Source of the DNA: Methylocaldum marinum
Lineage (GTDB): Bacteria > Pseudomonadota > Gammaproteobacteria > Methylococcales > Methylococcaceae
DNA: 64,000 nucleotides
Direction: 5' to 3'
NCBI RefSeq assembly: GCF_003584645.1
Contig: NZ_AP017928.1
Location: 2,890,395-2,954,394 of the forward strand
Under the pieces are notes generated by a model. It was not told the DNA's origin. It did no database searches and saw only the letters and a list, made by a program, of their open reading frames with translations. A program made the position numbers and the translations under genes. How positions within the stretch are numbered: position 1 is the first letter of the stretch; every line of letters starts with the position of its first letter. Positions 34,810-44,781 of this stretch are shown one piece after another.

Positions 34810-35598
34810 TCAGTCTTCGCCGCGACCCTGTATATCGACAAAGCTCAAAGTCCCGTGACGCTTCGATTCCTCAGTCAGCCAACCCCGCAAATAGGCCAGT
34901 TCCGGCGTATCAGGCAAGTCATCCAAGCTCTTTTTGTTGCGCAAACGCCGGTAGGCAATCGATACGGCTTTGAGACGATCTCCGTCTATGCCGCCACGTC
35001 TCATGCCCACCAAATTCAGCCGATAATGTTTGCCCGGTCTTCCGCCTACCATGGTAAATGGGATGACATCCTTATTGATACCTGCGAGTCCCTGCAAAAT
35101 GGCGAAACTGCCGATGCGGCAGAATTGGTGGACCATGACTCCGCCCCCGAAAAAGACCCGGTCGCCAACCTGAACATGGCCCCCAAGAGTTGCTCCGCTG
35201 GCGAAGATATTATTGTTTCCGAGCCTGCAATCATGAGCCACATGACTGTTGTTCATCAAATAGTTGTCCGCGCCGATGAGAGTGGCTCCGCCCTTTCGAG
35301 TGGCGCGACTCACCGTCACGCCTTCCCGGAAAACATTGCCGTCGCCAATCTCCACATAGGTTTCCAAGAGGGGATCGAAACCCAAATCCTGAGGCAAACC
35401 ACCGATGACCGCGTGAGGACAAACGTGGTTATTTCTTCCCATACGGACGAACGAATAAATCACCGCGTGAGATTCTATACGGCAACCATCCCCGACTTCA
35501 GTGGGGCCTTCGATCACGGCATAGGGACCAATCGAAACCCCGGCACCAAGTTTGACATCCGAAGCAATAAAAGCGGTAGGATGAATGTTCGCAGTCAT
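34810..35598 (-). CDS. lpxA: UDP-GlcNAc(3N) acyltransferase LpxA
   Basis: A 262-residue left-handed parallel beta-helix acyltransferase, first step of lipid A synthesis. Hexapeptide repeats start at residue 5 (IHPTAFIASDVKLGAGVSIG). The catalytic His is in NNSHVAHDCRLG and the second active-site His in VMVHQFCRIG; NFREGVTVSRAT-like segment FREGVTVSRATRKGG replaces the E. coli IRESVTIHRGT loop. The C-terminal helical part is present. ATG 35598 has GAGGAC upstream. In species with GnnAB, LpxA often prefers UDP-GlcNAc3N as acceptor; whether this one does cannot be read from sequence. It follows xerD by 26 bases. LpxD and FabZ, usual lpxA neighbours, are absent from the window. Confidence 0.95.
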   Translation of the reverse strand: MTANIHPTAFIASDVKLGAGVSIGPYAVIEGPTEVGDGCRIESHAVIYSFVRMGRNNHVCPHAVIGGLPQDLGFDPLLETYVEIGDGNVFREGVTVSRATRKGGATLIGADNYLMNNSHVAHDCRLGNNNIFASGATLGGHVQVGDRVFFGGGVMVHQFCRIGSFAILQGLAGINKDVIPFTMVGGRPGKHYRLNLVGMRRGGIDGDRLKAVSIAYRRLRNKKSLDDLPDTPELAYLRGWLTEESKRHGTLSFVDIQGRGED

Positions 35599-35624
35599 AA
35601 GTCCTCGGAAAGCTCAGAACGATT

Positions 35625-36554
35625 TCAACCGCGCGGGTGGCAACGGGCGTGAAGATCCTTCAGGCGCTCTTGGGCAACGTGGGTGTAAATCTGGGTACTC
35701 GACAAGTCGCTGTGCCCCAGTAACAGTTGAACCACCCGAAGGTCGGCGCCGTGGTTCAGCAAATGCGTGGCGAACGCATGTCTCAGAGTATGCGGTGAGA
35801 GCGGCTTGCGAATTCCCGCCAGTAAAGCATAGCGTTTGATAATGTACCAGAAGGCTTGCCGCGTCATCCCGGACCCGCGATCCGTGACGAATACATCGTC
35901 GCTGCGTCTCCCTCTCAGAATCGCCGGCCTTGCCCGCGCAAGGTAACGATTCATCCAATCCTCGGCCTCTTCACCTATCGGCACCAAACGATCCTTACTC
36001 CCCTTGCCGACTACGCGTACAACGCCTTGACGAAGATTCAACTGTCCAAGTGTAAGTCCAACCAACTCGCTCACCCGAAGCCCGGTGGCGTATAGGATCT
36101 CCAACATGACCCGATCGCGGCAGCCCAGCGGCTCATCCGTATTTGGAGCCTCCAACAAGGCTTCCACATCCTTCTCCGTAAGCGTTTTTGGTAGTGGGCG
36201 ACCGATCCTTGGCGCCTCGATGGATACGGTAGGGTCCTTTTCGACACTGCCCTCTCGGGCGGCAAACAAGTAAAACTTGCGAAGACTCGACAGCAATCGG
36301 GCACTGGTCCGCTCACTTGCCTTCTGTCGAAACTTCAAGGCAAGGTAGCCTTCTATCTCGCTCGCACCTACCTGCCAGAGAGTCTTCTTGTGGGTCCGAG
36401 TCAACCATGCTGCGAATAGGCTGAGATCGCTGCAATACGCCTTTTGGGTGTTCTCGCTTAATCCCTCTTCCACCCAAAGAGCATTCACGAATCGCCGTAT
36501 CAGCTCGCCGTCGGACTCGTCAAATTGCGGTTCCATCAAACCCACTGACATCAT
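35625..36554 (-). CDS. xerD: Tyrosine recombinase XerD
   Basis: A 309-residue tyrosine recombinase for chromosome dimer resolution at dif. N-terminal SAM-like domain (about 15-100: FVNALWVEEGLSENTQKAY) and catalytic domain (about 115-305) with the full set of residues: Arg in ATGLRVSELVGL, Lys in VGKGSKDRLVPI, His-x-x-Arg in LSPHTLRHAFATHLL, His in LLGHSDLSSTQIY, and the nucleophilic Tyr in TQIYTHV. Length and motifs fit chromosomal XerD rather than a phage integrase. Two ATG codons in tandem (36554, 36551) can start it. It leads the lipid A operon, an unusual neighbour. Confidence 0.93.
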   Translation of the reverse strand: MMSVGLMEPQFDESDGELIRRFVNALWVEEGLSENTQKAYCSDLSLFAAWLTRTHKKTLWQVGASEIEGYLALKFRQKASERTSARLLSSLRKFYLFAAREGSVEKDPTVSIEAPRIGRPLPKTLTEKDVEALLEAPNTDEPLGCRDRVMLEILYATGLRVSELVGLTLGQLNLRQGVVRVVGKGSKDRLVPIGEEAEDWMNRYLARARPAILRGRRSDDVFVTDRGSGMTRQAFWYIIKRYALLAGIRKPLSPHTLRHAFATHLLNHGADLRVVQLLLGHSDLSSTQIYTHVAQERLKDLHARCHPRG

Positions 36555-36618
36555 GCCCGAAAAAGCACTTGTTTTCCTAAATGCGCGCTACGAACATAGT
36601 CCACTTTCCATACGAGAA

Positions 36619-36640
36619 ACGGGCAGCGCTCGCTGCCCGT
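36619..36640 (-). terminator. Hairpin downstream of rplS
   Basis: ACGGGCAGCG (36619-36628) and CGCTGCCCGT (36631-36640) are perfect 10-base complements with a two-base centre, just after the rplS stop. On the minus strand the hairpin is followed by TTTCTCGT, a weak T-run. It is well placed to end the rpsP-rimM-trmD-rplS transcript. Confidence 0.6.
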
Positions 36641-36683
36641 CATTGATTCTCGCAACGATCGCCGCAGCGACCCTTTAACGCAA

Positions 36684-37034
36684 TCAAATTTTTTCCTTGA
36701 TGCGAGCGGCCTTGCCGGTACGGCTGCGGAGATAATAAAGCTTTGCACGGCGCACGTCGCCGCGGCGTTTAACCTGAATTTCCTGAACCTGAGGACTGTA
36801 GGTCTGAAAAACCCTTTCCACACCTTCCCCGTGAGACATCTTTCGAACCGTGAAAGCGGAATTGTATCCTCTGTTCCGTTTGGCAATTACCACGCCCTCA
36901 TAGGCCTGCAAGCGCTCACGATTGCCTTCCTTCACTTTCACCTGTACGACTACAGTGTCGCCTGGAGCGAAGTCCGGGATCGTTTTCTGGCTCATCCATT
37001 CGCGTTCCAACTGTTGAATAATGTGACTGGACAT
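36684..37034 (-). CDS. rplS: 50S ribosomal protein L19
   Basis: A 116-residue ribosomal protein at the 30S-50S interface. Sequence is typical: [20 protein letters not shown], then [40 protein letters not shown], and a basic C-terminus [23 protein letters not shown] 37034 gives the family length; upstream in-frame codons are rejected. It is last in the rpsP-rimM-trmD-rplS operon, eleven bases after trmD. Confidence 0.97.
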   Translation of the reverse strand: MSSHIIQQLEREWMSQKTIPDFAPGDTVVVQVKVKEGNRERLQAYEGVVIAKRNRGYNSAFTVRKMSHGEGVERVFQTYSPQVQEIQVKRRGDVRRAKLYYLRSRTGKAARIKEKI

Positions 37035-37045
37035 TGCAATTCCTC

Positions 37046-37798
37046 TCAATTCGTTCCGGCTTTCAATTCGTGTTTAAATTCTTCCAGCAGGTTCCACTGC
37101 TCTGCGTCGAGTTCCAGCTTCGCTAACAAGTCCGGCCTTCTCAACCAGGTTCGGCCAAGGGACTGTTTCAACCGCCAGCGCTTGATCGCGCCGTGGTCTC
37201 CGCTCTGCAAAACCTCGGGAATCCGCCGACCGTCAACCATCTCAGGCCGCGTATAATGGGGGCAGTCCAGCAACCCCGCCATGTGCGAATCCTGAACCGC
37301 CGAATCGGCATGCCCTAAAACGCCTGGCAACAGCCTGGTTACCGCGTCAAATATCACGAGCACAGCCAACTCGCCACCACTCAAGACATAATCGCCTATG
37401 GACCATTCTTCGTCGACCTCGGTCTCGATCAAGCGCTCGTCCACGCCCTCGTAGCGCCCAGCGACCAAAATCAGCCTCGAACTTTGTGCAAGTTGCACGA
37501 TAACGGCTTGATTGAGCAAAGGACCTTGCGGGCTCACGTAAATTGTCTTCGGAGCGACATCGGAGTCCGCACGCGCCGCGCGAATGGCACTACGCAGCGG
37601 CTCAACCTTCATCACCATCCCGGGCCCGCCGCCATAGGGACGATCGTCTACCGTCCTATGCCTATCGTGGGTGTAATTCCGCGGATTCCAGAGCTTGAGA
37701 TCGACCACTCCTCTTTCGAGAGCCCGCCCGGTTACGCCGCATCTCGCGGCATTTTCAACCATTTCCGGGAACAGGGTCACGACATCGAAGCGCATCAA
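37046..37798 (-). CDS. trmD: tRNA (guanine-N1)-methyltransferase TrmD
   Basis: A 250-residue SPOUT methyltransferase that makes m1G37 in tRNAs with a G36 anticodon, preventing frameshifts. Motifs: [19 protein letters not shown] at the start, [20 protein letters not shown], and the trefoil knot segment [14 protein letters not shown] followed by [19 protein letters not shown]. Two adjacent ATG codons exist at the start. It lies nine bases after rimM and eleven before rplS. Confidence 0.97.
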   Translation of the reverse strand: MMRFDVVTLFPEMVENAARCGVTGRALERGVVDLKLWNPRNYTHDRHRTVDDRPYGGGPGMVMKVEPLRSAIRAARADSDVAPKTIYVSPQGPLLNQAVIVQLAQSSRLILVAGRYEGVDERLIETEVDEEWSIGDYVLSGGELAVLVIFDAVTRLLPGVLGHADSAVQDSHMAGLLDCPHYTRPEMVDGRRIPEVLQSGDHGAIKRWRLKQSLGRTWLRRPDLLAKLELDAEQWNLLEEFKHELKAGTN

Positions 37799-37807
37799 GC
37801 TAGGACT

Positions 37808-38308
37808 CTAAAAATCCGAATCCCAATCCACAATCAGGTAACCTTCACTCAGATCGACCTTCTTTACAAACTCTCCGATGACAAACGGGATTAGCCTCTC
37901 CCGCTCGCCTCTGACTACCATGACATCATTCGCACCGGTTTCCATCATGCCGGTCACGGCTCCCAGACTCATACCGGATGTCGTACGAACTTCGATTCCG
38001 ACCAAATCGGCCCAGTAAAATTCACCAGGCTTCGCAGGCTCGAAGCGGTCTCTATCAACAAATATGCACAGCCCGGTCAACTGCAAGGCTTGATCGCGGG
38101 TATTTACGCCCTCCAAATGAGCAAGCACCGACCCGCCGTGTTGCTGCCCGTCGATGACCTTATATAGGCTCCGTTTTTTTTCATCACCGATCAGCCAGGG
38201 CGAATAACTCAATATATTGTCCGCCGGATCGGTATATGAACGGACCTTCAGCCACCCACGAACGCCGAACGCGCCGCCAATCTCCCCGACTACGACCAGT
38301 TGCGCCAC
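37808..38308 (-). CDS. rimM: Ribosome maturation factor RimM
   Basis: A 166-residue 30S maturation factor that binds S19. The N-terminal barrel starts VVVGEIGGAFGVRGWLKVRS and the PRC barrel has EFYWADLVGIEV, with the conserved Tyr-Trp pair, and ends VDLSEGYLIVDWDSDF. It sits between rpsP and trmD, its invariable position in this operon. Confidence 0.96.
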   Translation of the reverse strand: MAQLVVVGEIGGAFGVRGWLKVRSYTDPADNILSYSPWLIGDEKKRSLYKVIDGQQHGGSVLAHLEGVNTRDQALQLTGLCIFVDRDRFEPAKPGEFYWADLVGIEVRTTSGMSLGAVTGMMETGANDVMVVRGERERLIPFVIGEFVKKVDLSEGYLIVDWDSDF

Positions 38309-38339
38309 TGCAACTTGTGTCGCGAGACAAGCTCAAACT

Positions 38340-38603
38340 TTAAGCCGCTGCCCCCTCGGAGCGCTTGCGGAATTCCTTAATAAGCGCATGAACCCGCTCG
38401 GTCGTCTTGGCGCCTTGGCTTAACCAGTATTGTACGCGGACGTCGTTCAAACGCAGTCTTTCATCTTTCCCGGAGGCGATCGGGTTAAAAAACCCGACTC
38501 GCTCGATGTAGCGACCATCTCGCTTACACCTGCTGTCGGCAACGACGACATGGTAAAAAGGGCGCTTTTTTGCGCCGCCGCGGGCAAGACGAATCGTGAC
38601 CAT
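38340..38603 (-). CDS. rpsP: 30S ribosomal protein S16
   Basis: An 87-residue ribosomal protein with the standard start [20 protein letters not shown] followed by [20 protein letters not shown] and a C-terminal helix. It opens the rpsP-rimM-trmD-rplS operon; the promoter should lie in 38604-38828, where I can assign no clear boxes. Confidence 0.97.
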   Translation of the reverse strand: MVTIRLARGGAKKRPFYHVVVADSRCKRDGRYIERVGFFNPIASGKDERLRLNDVRVQYWLSQGAKTTERVHALIKEFRKRSEGAAA

Positions 38604-38828
38604 TAAAATTCCTCGTTGAATTCAAGAACAACCCGAAAAAGCCGACTATTTTACCGGAAATCCCATATATGTGAAGACTGGGCACCGAAAATGAAGCCAC
38701 AACAGAACGCCGAACCCGTACTAAAACGGATCTAAGCCACACCGACTAGATGGAAAATCCGACTCGCAGCACCCGAATCCGCCCGACTGGAAACCCACCA
38801 CCCGAGATCTTCTACGGCTTTAAGGGAA

Positions 38829-38921
38829 TGGCGGAGAGAGAGGGATTCGAACCCTCGATAGAGCTTTTAACCCTATACTCCCTTAGCAGGGGAGCGCCTT
38901 CAGCCTCTCGGCCATCTCTCC
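38829..38921 (-). tRNA. tRNA-Ser (anticodon GCT)
   Basis: A class II tRNA of 93 bases including an encoded CCA. Acceptor arms GGAGAGA and TCTCTCC pair; the discriminator is G. The anticodon stem CTCCC/GGGAG encloses CTGCTAA, giving anticodon GCT (reads AGC/AGT codons). The long variable arm and the T arm (GAGGGTTCGAATCCCTC) are clear. It lies downstream of csrA, the usual site for a serine tRNA in this gene cluster. Confidence 0.96.
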
Positions 38922-38945
38922 GAAACTGACGAGATTATAATCGAC

Positions 38946-39152
38946 TTATTCTGTATGCTCAGCTGTTTTTTCGGGTGCTTGAGCCTGCTGCTCTCTTTTT
39001 ATGCGCTCATAGATTTCCTCCCGATGTACGGAAACCTCCTTAGGCGCATTCACACCAATGCGAACTTGATTACCTTTTACCCCTAGTACGGTAACCGTTA
39101 CGTCATCCCCGATCATCAGAGTCTCGCCGACTCTACGAGTCAATATCAACAT
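38946..39152 (-). CDS. csrA: Carbon storage regulator CsrA
   Basis: A 68-residue RNA-binding translational regulator. It begins [20 protein letters not shown] and carries [20 protein letters not shown] with the RNA-contact residues (Leu4, Arg44) and the EEIYERI helix, followed by a charged tail. It acts as a dimer on GGA motifs in mRNA leaders. Downstream of lysC and next to tRNA-Ser, as in many gammaproteobacteria. Confidence 0.97.
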   Translation of the reverse strand: MLILTRRVGETLMIGDDVTVTVLGVKGNQVRIGVNAPKEVSVHREEIYERIKREQQAQAPEKTAEHTE

Positions 39153-39285
39153 AAATCCTTCCTTTCCGGTCGCTCGTGACCTACCTCAAAAACGGTGCTG
39201 CTACCGCAACACCAAGCCAACCAACACAAACGGTTAAGCGCTATATTATATCACTTTTTCTTATGTTTATAATGAAAATTTAACC

Positions 39286-40515
39286 TCAAGCCGCTTCTAC
39301 CGTTCGCTCCAGATTAAAGGCTTCGTGCAAACTCCGAACCGCAAGTTCCAAATATTTTTCATTCAGAACGACTGAGATCTTGATTTCGGAGGTCGATATC
39401 ATCTGAATATTAATTCCCTCTTTCGCAAGAGCCTCGAACATCCTGCTTGCAATACCAGCGTGCGAACGCATTCCGACGCCGACCAACGAAACTTTGACGA
39501 TCTTGTCATCACCGGCGACTTCACGCGCCCCCAGCTCCACGCAGGTGCTCTGTAAAATATCCAGAGCTTTTGCATAGTCATTGCGATGCACTGTAAAAGT
39601 AAAATCCGTCGTCGCGTCCTCTCCGATGTTTTGGACAATCATATCGACTTCAATATTCGCATCTGCGACGGGGCCCAAAAGCTTGTAGGCGATACCGGGG
39701 CGATCGGGAACCCCCAATATGGTTAGCTTGGCTTCGTCTCGATTGAACGCGATCCCCGAAATTAGCGGCTTTTCCACATTTTTCTCCTCGCAAAAGATTA
39801 ACGTACCGCAGCCTTCTTTGAAGCTCGAAAGCACCCGCAACGGCACATTGTATTTCCCGGCGAACTCGACCGATCGAATTTGCAACACTTTCGACCCCAG
39901 GCTCGCCATTTCCAACATTTCTTCAAATGTAATCCGATCTAGACGGCGCGCGCGTGGCTCAACACGCGGGTCGGTAGTGTACACACCGTCCACATCGGTA
40001 TAAATCAAACACTCATCGGCTTTCAGCGCGGCAGCCAACGCTACGGCGGTAGTATCCGATCCGCCCCGCCCCAAAGTGGTAATATCGCCATCTTCGGTGA
40101 TTCCTTGAAAACCGGCCACGACTACCACCTTTCCCCGCCCGAGATCACTCAAAACACGATCAGTGTCTATATTCAGAATTCGAGCCTTCGTATGCGCTCG
40201 ATCAGTTACGATCTTGACTTGCCCCCCCGTATATGAACATGCCGGGATTCCTTTTTCCTGCAACGCCATACATAGAAGGGCAATTGTGATCTGTTCACCC
40301 GTAGCGAGCAGCACATCCAGCTCCCGCGGAGCGGGACGCGTCTGAATTTCGTGAGCCAAGGCCACCAGACGATTGGTTTCTCCGCTCATGGCGGAAACTA
40401 CAACAACTATGCCTTCGCCTCTCTTCCGCGCTTTCTCAATGTTGTCGGCGACGTGTCTTATTCTATCGACACTACCAACCGACGTACCGCCGTATTTGTG
40501 TACGTACAAGGCCAT
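39286..40515 (-). CDS. lysC: Aspartate kinase
   Basis: A 409-residue aspartokinase for lysine, threonine and methionine synthesis. Kinase motif YVHKYGGTSVGSVDRI at the start, FQGITEDGDITTLGRGGSDT and IYTDVDGVYTTDPR follow; two ACT domains at the C-terminus (ILGVPDRPGIAYKLLG and VSLVGVGMRSHAGIASRMFE) imply feedback by amino acids. ATG 40515 is the family start; the frame extends upstream to 40674 without homology. It has the length of single-function class II-like aspartokinases rather than E. coli ThrA or MetL fusions. It follows alaS by 25 bases. Confidence 0.96.
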   Translation of the reverse strand: MALYVHKYGGTSVGSVDRIRHVADNIEKARKRGEGIVVVVSAMSGETNRLVALAHEIQTRPAPRELDVLLATGEQITIALLCMALQEKGIPACSYTGGQVKIVTDRAHTKARILNIDTDRVLSDLGRGKVVVVAGFQGITEDGDITTLGRGGSDTTAVALAAALKADECLIYTDVDGVYTTDPRVEPRARRLDRITFEEMLEMASLGSKVLQIRSVEFAGKYNVPLRVLSSFKEGCGTLIFCEEKNVEKPLISGIAFNRDEAKLTILGVPDRPGIAYKLLGPVADANIEVDMIVQNIGEDATTDFTFTVHRNDYAKALDILQSTCVELGAREVAGDDKIVKVSLVGVGMRSHAGIASRMFEALAKEGINIQMISTSEIKISVVLNEKYLELAVRSLHEAFNLERTVEAA

Positions 40516-40540
40516 CTTTTCTGCGAAGCTATGTCTGTGA

Positions 40541-43168
40541 TTATGCCGTATAGCGCCGTACCCAATCCGGGACACTCTGCAACGCCGCATCCAACATCGC
40601 AGGGTTCGTTCCACCGGCTTGAGCCATATCCGCTCGCCCCCCGCCTTTTCCGCCCACCTGCACGGCCACTGCATTTACCAAATCTCCGGCCTTGATCCGA
40701 TCAATCTGATCTTTGGTCACTCCTGCGATCAAGGTCACTTTATCTTCTTTGACGGATCCCAAGACAATCGCCGCGCTCCCAAGCTTATTCCTAAGCTGAT
40801 CCACCAAATCCCTAAGCCCCTTGGGATCGCTTTCGTCAACTTTCGCTGCCAGTACCTTTATTCCGTCAACCGATACTGCCCGCGCGACCAGGTCATCGCC
40901 AGCAGCACTTGCCAACTTACCTTTGAGCCGCTCCAACTCCTTCTCCAAGGTACGATTTCTTTCGATGAGCTGGCTTACCTTTTCGTCCAAGGCATCCCGT
41001 CCCGCTTTCATCCGCTCGCCGAGAGTATTCAAAATGCGATCGCTCTTTTCTATCCACGCGACTGCCGCCTCGCCGGTAACAGCCTCAATTCTACGAACGC
41101 CCGCCGCCACTCCGGTTTCGCTAACGATCTTAAATAAGCCGATGTCACCCGCGCGAGTCACATGAATCCCACCACACAGTTCAGTCGAAAAATCGCCGAT
41201 TCGAAGGACGCGAACAGTATCCCCATACTTCTCACCGAATAAGGCCATTGCTCCTGCCTTGACGGCAGCCTCTTTCGGCATCAGCTCCGCCGAAACACTC
41301 TTGTTTGCACGAATCTGCTCATTTACTAGTCGCTCAATCGTCTCGAGCTGATCCCCGGTCACCGGAGCAAAGTGCGAAAAGTCGAAGCGTAACCGATCGG
41401 AATTGACAAGTGATCCCTTCTGCGTCACGTGATCCCCCAGAACCTTCCGCAATGCAGCATGTAGCAAATGGGTCGCGGAATGATTGAGAGCAGTGGCATT
41501 CCGAGCTTCGACATCCACCTCCGCTTCACAAAGCAGGCCCGCCGTAAATGTGCCTTTCGATACTCGCCCGATGTGCAGTATCAAATCGCCGGTCTTCTTT
41601 TGCGTATCCGCAACCTCGAACACGTTTTCGCCAGCGCGAATCACGCCATGATCTCCGACCTGGCCACCCGATTCGGCATAAAACGGCGTTTTTGCCAAAA
41701 TCAGAATACCTTCGTCGCCGACCGATAAACTCGTAACGGGCCTGCCATCCCGAAGCACCGCCACAATAGTCGTCTCCTCGCTCGGACTCCGGTACCCGGT
41801 GAATTCGCAATGCGCGTCCAGGTGGACATCGTGGGAATAATCGACGCCAAATTGACTGGCCGCGCGTGCACGTTCCCGTTGCTCGTCCATCGCCCTCTCG
41901 AAGCCTTCCAGATCCAAGAGTAAACCGTGCTCTCGAGCGAAATCGGCAGTCAGATCGACCGGAAAACCATAGGTGTCATAAAGCTGAAATACTGTCTCGC
42001 CCGAAATGGTCTTGCCGCTCATCTCTTTCAAATGCGCGTCGAGCACTTTCATTCCTTGCCCCAAAGTCTCGGCAAAACGCTCCTCTTCTTGCTTCAGAAC
42101 CCGCTCCACCACCGTCCGAGCCGCAACCAATTCGGGATAGGCATCGCCCATTTGGGCGCAAAGCGGGCCGACCAGGCGATGAAAAAAGACATCCTGAATC
42201 CCGAGCTTATAGCCGTGACGAATTGCCCTCCGGATGATGCGACGCAGCACGTAACCACGCCCTTCGTTGGACGGCAGAACACCATCGGTGATCAGGAAGG
42301 CACATGAACGAATATGATCGGCCAACACCCGCAGCGAACTGCTATCGGTGGATTCGACCTGGGCCAGTTCTGCCGCGGCCCTTAATAGCGCTTTAAAGAT
42401 ATCGATCTCGTAATTGCTATGCACGCCCTGAACGACAGCGGCGATACGCTCCAACCCCATTCCTGTGTCAACCGACGGCTTCGGCAGCGGTGTAAGCGTT
42501 CCGTCGGCAGCGCGATCATACTGCATGAATACGAGATTCCAGATTTCGATGTATCGATCGCCGTCCTCATCGGGCGAGCCCGGCGGGCCTCCCGGAATTC
42601 CTTCGCCGTGATCGAAGAAAATCTCAGTGCACGGACCGCACGGCCCGGTATCGCCCATGCTCCAGAAATTATCTTTCGAACCGATGCGTGCAAACCGCGC
42701 GGGATCGACACCAATGTCCTTCAGCCAAATCTCCTCGGCCTCTGTGTCCTTTTCATAAACCGTTACCCATAGCCGTTCGACAGGCAGCTTCAAACTGCCG
42801 GTCAGAAACTCCCAGGCATAATGGATCGCATCCCGTTTGAAATAATCGCCGAAACTGAAATTCCCCAGCATCTCGAAAAACGTGTGATGGCGCGCCGTAT
42901 ATCCGACATTTTCCAGATCGTTGTGTTTACCCCCCGCCCGCACACAGCGTTGCGCCGAAGCTGCGCGCACGTAAGGCCGTTCTTCTCGCCCCAAAAACAC
43001 ATTTTTGAACTGAACCATACCAGCGTTGGTAAACAACAGAGTCGGGTCATCGGCCGGAATCAAAGAGCTGGATGGAACAATCGTGTGCTGTCGTTCTTCG
43101 AAGAACGATAGAAAAAGTGAACGCAGTTCTGCACTGGTCATTTCGCTGCTACCACTCACTGGTTTCAT
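40541..43168 (-). CDS. alaS: Alanyl-tRNA synthetase
   Basis: An 875-residue class II synthetase with the full layout: catalytic domain ([34 protein letters not shown]), tRNA recognition domain, editing domain ([20 protein letters not shown] with HxxxH, and the later [13 protein letters not shown]), and a C-terminal Ala domain ending [15 protein letters not shown]. It charges tRNA-Ala and clears Ser-tRNA-Ala. ATG 43168 and ATG 43141 are both possible starts; the second begins TSAELRSLF and is the more conserved. It follows recX by 18 bases. Confidence 0.97.
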   Translation of the reverse strand: MKPVSGSSEMTSAELRSLFLSFFEERQHTIVPSSSLIPADDPTLLFTNAGMVQFKNVFLGREERPYVRAASAQRCVRAGGKHNDLENVGYTARHHTFFEMLGNFSFGDYFKRDAIHYAWEFLTGSLKLPVERLWVTVYEKDTEAEEIWLKDIGVDPARFARIGSKDNFWSMGDTGPCGPCTEIFFDHGEGIPGGPPGSPDEDGDRYIEIWNLVFMQYDRAADGTLTPLPKPSVDTGMGLERIAAVVQGVHSNYEIDIFKALLRAAAELAQVESTDSSSLRVLADHIRSCAFLITDGVLPSNEGRGYVLRRIIRRAIRHGYKLGIQDVFFHRLVGPLCAQMGDAYPELVAARTVVERVLKQEEERFAETLGQGMKVLDAHLKEMSGKTISGETVFQLYDTYGFPVDLTADFAREHGLLLDLEGFERAMDEQRERARAASQFGVDYSHDVHLDAHCEFTGYRSPSEETTIVAVLRDGRPVTSLSVGDEGILILAKTPFYAESGGQVGDHGVIRAGENVFEVADTQKKTGDLILHIGRVSKGTFTAGLLCEAEVDVEARNATALNHSATHLLHAALRKVLGDHVTQKGSLVNSDRLRFDFSHFAPVTGDQLETIERLVNEQIRANKSVSAELMPKEAAVKAGAMALFGEKYGDTVRVLRIGDFSTELCGGIHVTRAGDIGLFKIVSETGVAAGVRRIEAVTGEAAVAWIEKSDRILNTLGERMKAGRDALDEKVSQLIERNRTLEKELERLKGKLASAAGDDLVARAVSVDGIKVLAAKVDESDPKGLRDLVDQLRNKLGSAAIVLGSVKEDKVTLIAGVTKDQIDRIKAGDLVNAVAVQVGGKGGGRADMAQAGGTNPAMLDAALQSVPDWVRRYTA

Positions 43169-43186
43169 TCTTATTGTTTTTGAGGA

Positions 43187-43642
43187 CTAAACGCTGTCAT
43201 GACTTTCAAAGACTTGAACTTTCAGATACTTAAATAAAAACCGAATCTGTTCCGACTCAAATCCTCGGCGCCTAAGAAAACGCTCCCGCGCCGCGCGCTC
43301 TTTTGGCGAATCCGGAATTGTTTCACCAAATCTTTTGACATAAATTTTATGGATAAGCGCATTCCAATCCCGGCCATCTTCCGCCCCAAAATCCGAATCG
43401 ATACCATGTTGACGCAACTCCTGTGCGATCCGGTACGGACCGTACCCTTTTTCGGCACGGCTGCGCGCAAGCATTTCAGCAAAACGCCCATCACTCTGCC
43501 AGCCTTCCGAAACGAGATCTTCAACAACTTGCTCAACCACAGCCTCCGCATATCCTTTGCGACAAAGCTTCGCCCTCAACTCGGCACGGCTGTATTCACG
43601 ATGGGAAAGAAGACGGAGGGCGGCAGCTTTCACTGCCCGCAA
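43187..43642 (-). CDS. recX: RecA regulatory protein RecX
   Basis: A 151-residue (from TTG 43642) modulator of RecA filaments. Tandem three-helix repeats are visible: AALRLLSHREYSRAELRAKL, then VVEQVVEDLVSEGWQSDGRF and MLARSRAEKGYGPYRIAQEL. The start is uncertain: a strong AGGAGG (43671-43676), inside the end of recA, is seven bases before an in-frame CTG at 43663, which would make the protein 158 residues and overlap the recA stop as CTGA. TTG 43642 has no site at a useful distance. Position between recA and alaS is standard. Confidence 0.92.
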   Translation of the reverse strand: MRAVKAAALRLLSHREYSRAELRAKLCRKGYAEAVVEQVVEDLVSEGWQSDGRFAEMLARSRAEKGYGPYRIAQELRQHGIDSDFGAEDGRDWNALIHKIYVKRFGETIPDSPKERAARERFLRRRGFESEQIRFLFKYLKVQVFESHDSV

Positions 43643-43659
43643 CGAATCGGAAACACTTA

Positions 43660-44712
43660 TCAGGACCCCGCCTCCTGAATTGAATCGGGCGCCGTAGCTT
43701 CCGCCACCAACGACTGGACGCCGCCTACGAAGGCTTTTTCACGGATTTGCGATTCGACGCTTTCGGCCAATTCCGGTCGTTCCTTGAGATAATTGCGCGC
43801 ATTATCCTTACCTTGACCTATGCGCTCTGTCCCCAGACTGTACCAGGAACCCGACTTCTGCAAAATGCCGTAGTTAACCCCTAAATCGACCAACTCGCCT
43901 TCATGGGAAACCCCTTCCCCATAAAGAATCTCAAATTCAGCATTTTTGAAGGGTGGCGCCACTTTGTTCTTCACAACCTTGACCCGAGTTTCGTTGCCGA
44001 CAACCTCGTCTCCATTCTTGATTGCACCCAAACGACGAATATCGAGACGAACGGAAGCGTAGAATTTGAGTGCGTTACCGCCGGTCGTCGTCTCCGGATT
44101 ACCGAACATTACCCCGATTTTCATACGAATTTGATTGATAAAGATCACCAGGGTATTCGAACGCTTGATATTGGCGGTCAGTTTTCGCAGCGCCTGAGAC
44201 ATCAAACGTGCCTGAAGACCGACGTGGGAGTCGCCCATTTCACCTTCGATTTCCGCTTTGGGCGTTAAAGCCGCGACCGAGTCGATCACAACGACGTCGA
44301 CACCGCCCGACCGGACCAACATGTCGGCAATTTCCAGCGCCTGCTCACCGGTATCCGGCTGTGACACCAGCAAATCGGCCAGATCGACACCGATCTTCTC
44401 GGCATAAACGGGATCGAGAGCATGCTCGGCGTCGACAAAAGCCGCTACCCCGCCCCGTTTTTGAGCCTGAGCGATAACTTCGAGCGTCAACGTGGTCTTG
44501 CCGGATGATTCGGGACCGTATATCTCTACGATCCTGCCGCGAGGCAAGCCGCCGCAGCCCAATGCAATATCCAAAGCCAGCGAACCGGTGGGAATCACTT
44601 CAAGATCACGCATCGCGGGGACATCCCCCATCCGCATCACGGACCCTTTACCAAACTGCTTTTCGATTTGAGAAAGCGCTGCACTCAATGCTTTCCGCTT
44701 GTTTTCGTCCAT
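43660..44712 (-). CDS. recA: Recombinase RecA
   Basis: A 350-residue recombinase. [20 protein letters not shown] start; Walker [12 protein letters not shown]; Walker [13 protein letters not shown]; the L1 region ([20 protein letters not shown]) and L2 ([20 protein letters not shown]) are all standard, as is the acidic C-terminal half. It forms filaments on single-stranded DNA and triggers LexA cleavage. It precedes recX with a stop overlap and follows thpR by 69 bases. The C-terminal tail is short and only mildly acidic. Confidence 0.98.
   Translation of the reverse strand: MDENKRKALSAALSQIEKQFGKGSVMRMGDVPAMRDLEVIPTGSLALDIALGCGGLPRGRIVEIYGPESSGKTTLTLEVIAQAQKRGGVAAFVDAEHALDPVYAEKIGVDLADLLVSQPDTGEQALEIADMLVRSGGVDVVVIDSVAALTPKAEIEGEMGDSHVGLQARLMSQALRKLTANIKRSNTLVIFINQIRMKIGVMFGNPETTTGGNALKFYASVRLDIRRLGAIKNGDEVVGNETRVKVVKNKVAPPFKNAEFEILYGEGVSHEGELVDLGVNYGILQKSGSWYSLGTERIGQGKDNARNYLKERPELAESVESQIREKAFVGGVQSLVAEATAPDSIQEAGS
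43671..43676 (-). promoter_or_regulatory. Ribosome binding site inside recA that serves recX
   Basis: AGGAGG on the minus strand within the last codons of recA, seven bases before CTG at 43663. It is the strongest binding site in the neighbourhood and suggests that recX starts at that CTG, coupled to recA termination. Confidence 0.55.
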
Positions 44713-44734
44713 TAGATTAATACTGACTAAACTA

Positions 44735-44750
44735 TTGTAAATAACGACAA
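44735..44750 (-). promoter_or_regulatory. Possible SOS-box-like dyad upstream of recA
   Basis: TTGT-N8-ACAA lies 23-38 bases upstream of the recA ATG. The spacing matches the LexA consensus CTGT-N8-ACAG, but the outer bases differ at both ends, so LexA binding is only a possibility. Confidence 0.3.
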
Positions 44751-44781
44751 ATTATCTCATAGACAAACCGTCGGGAACAGC

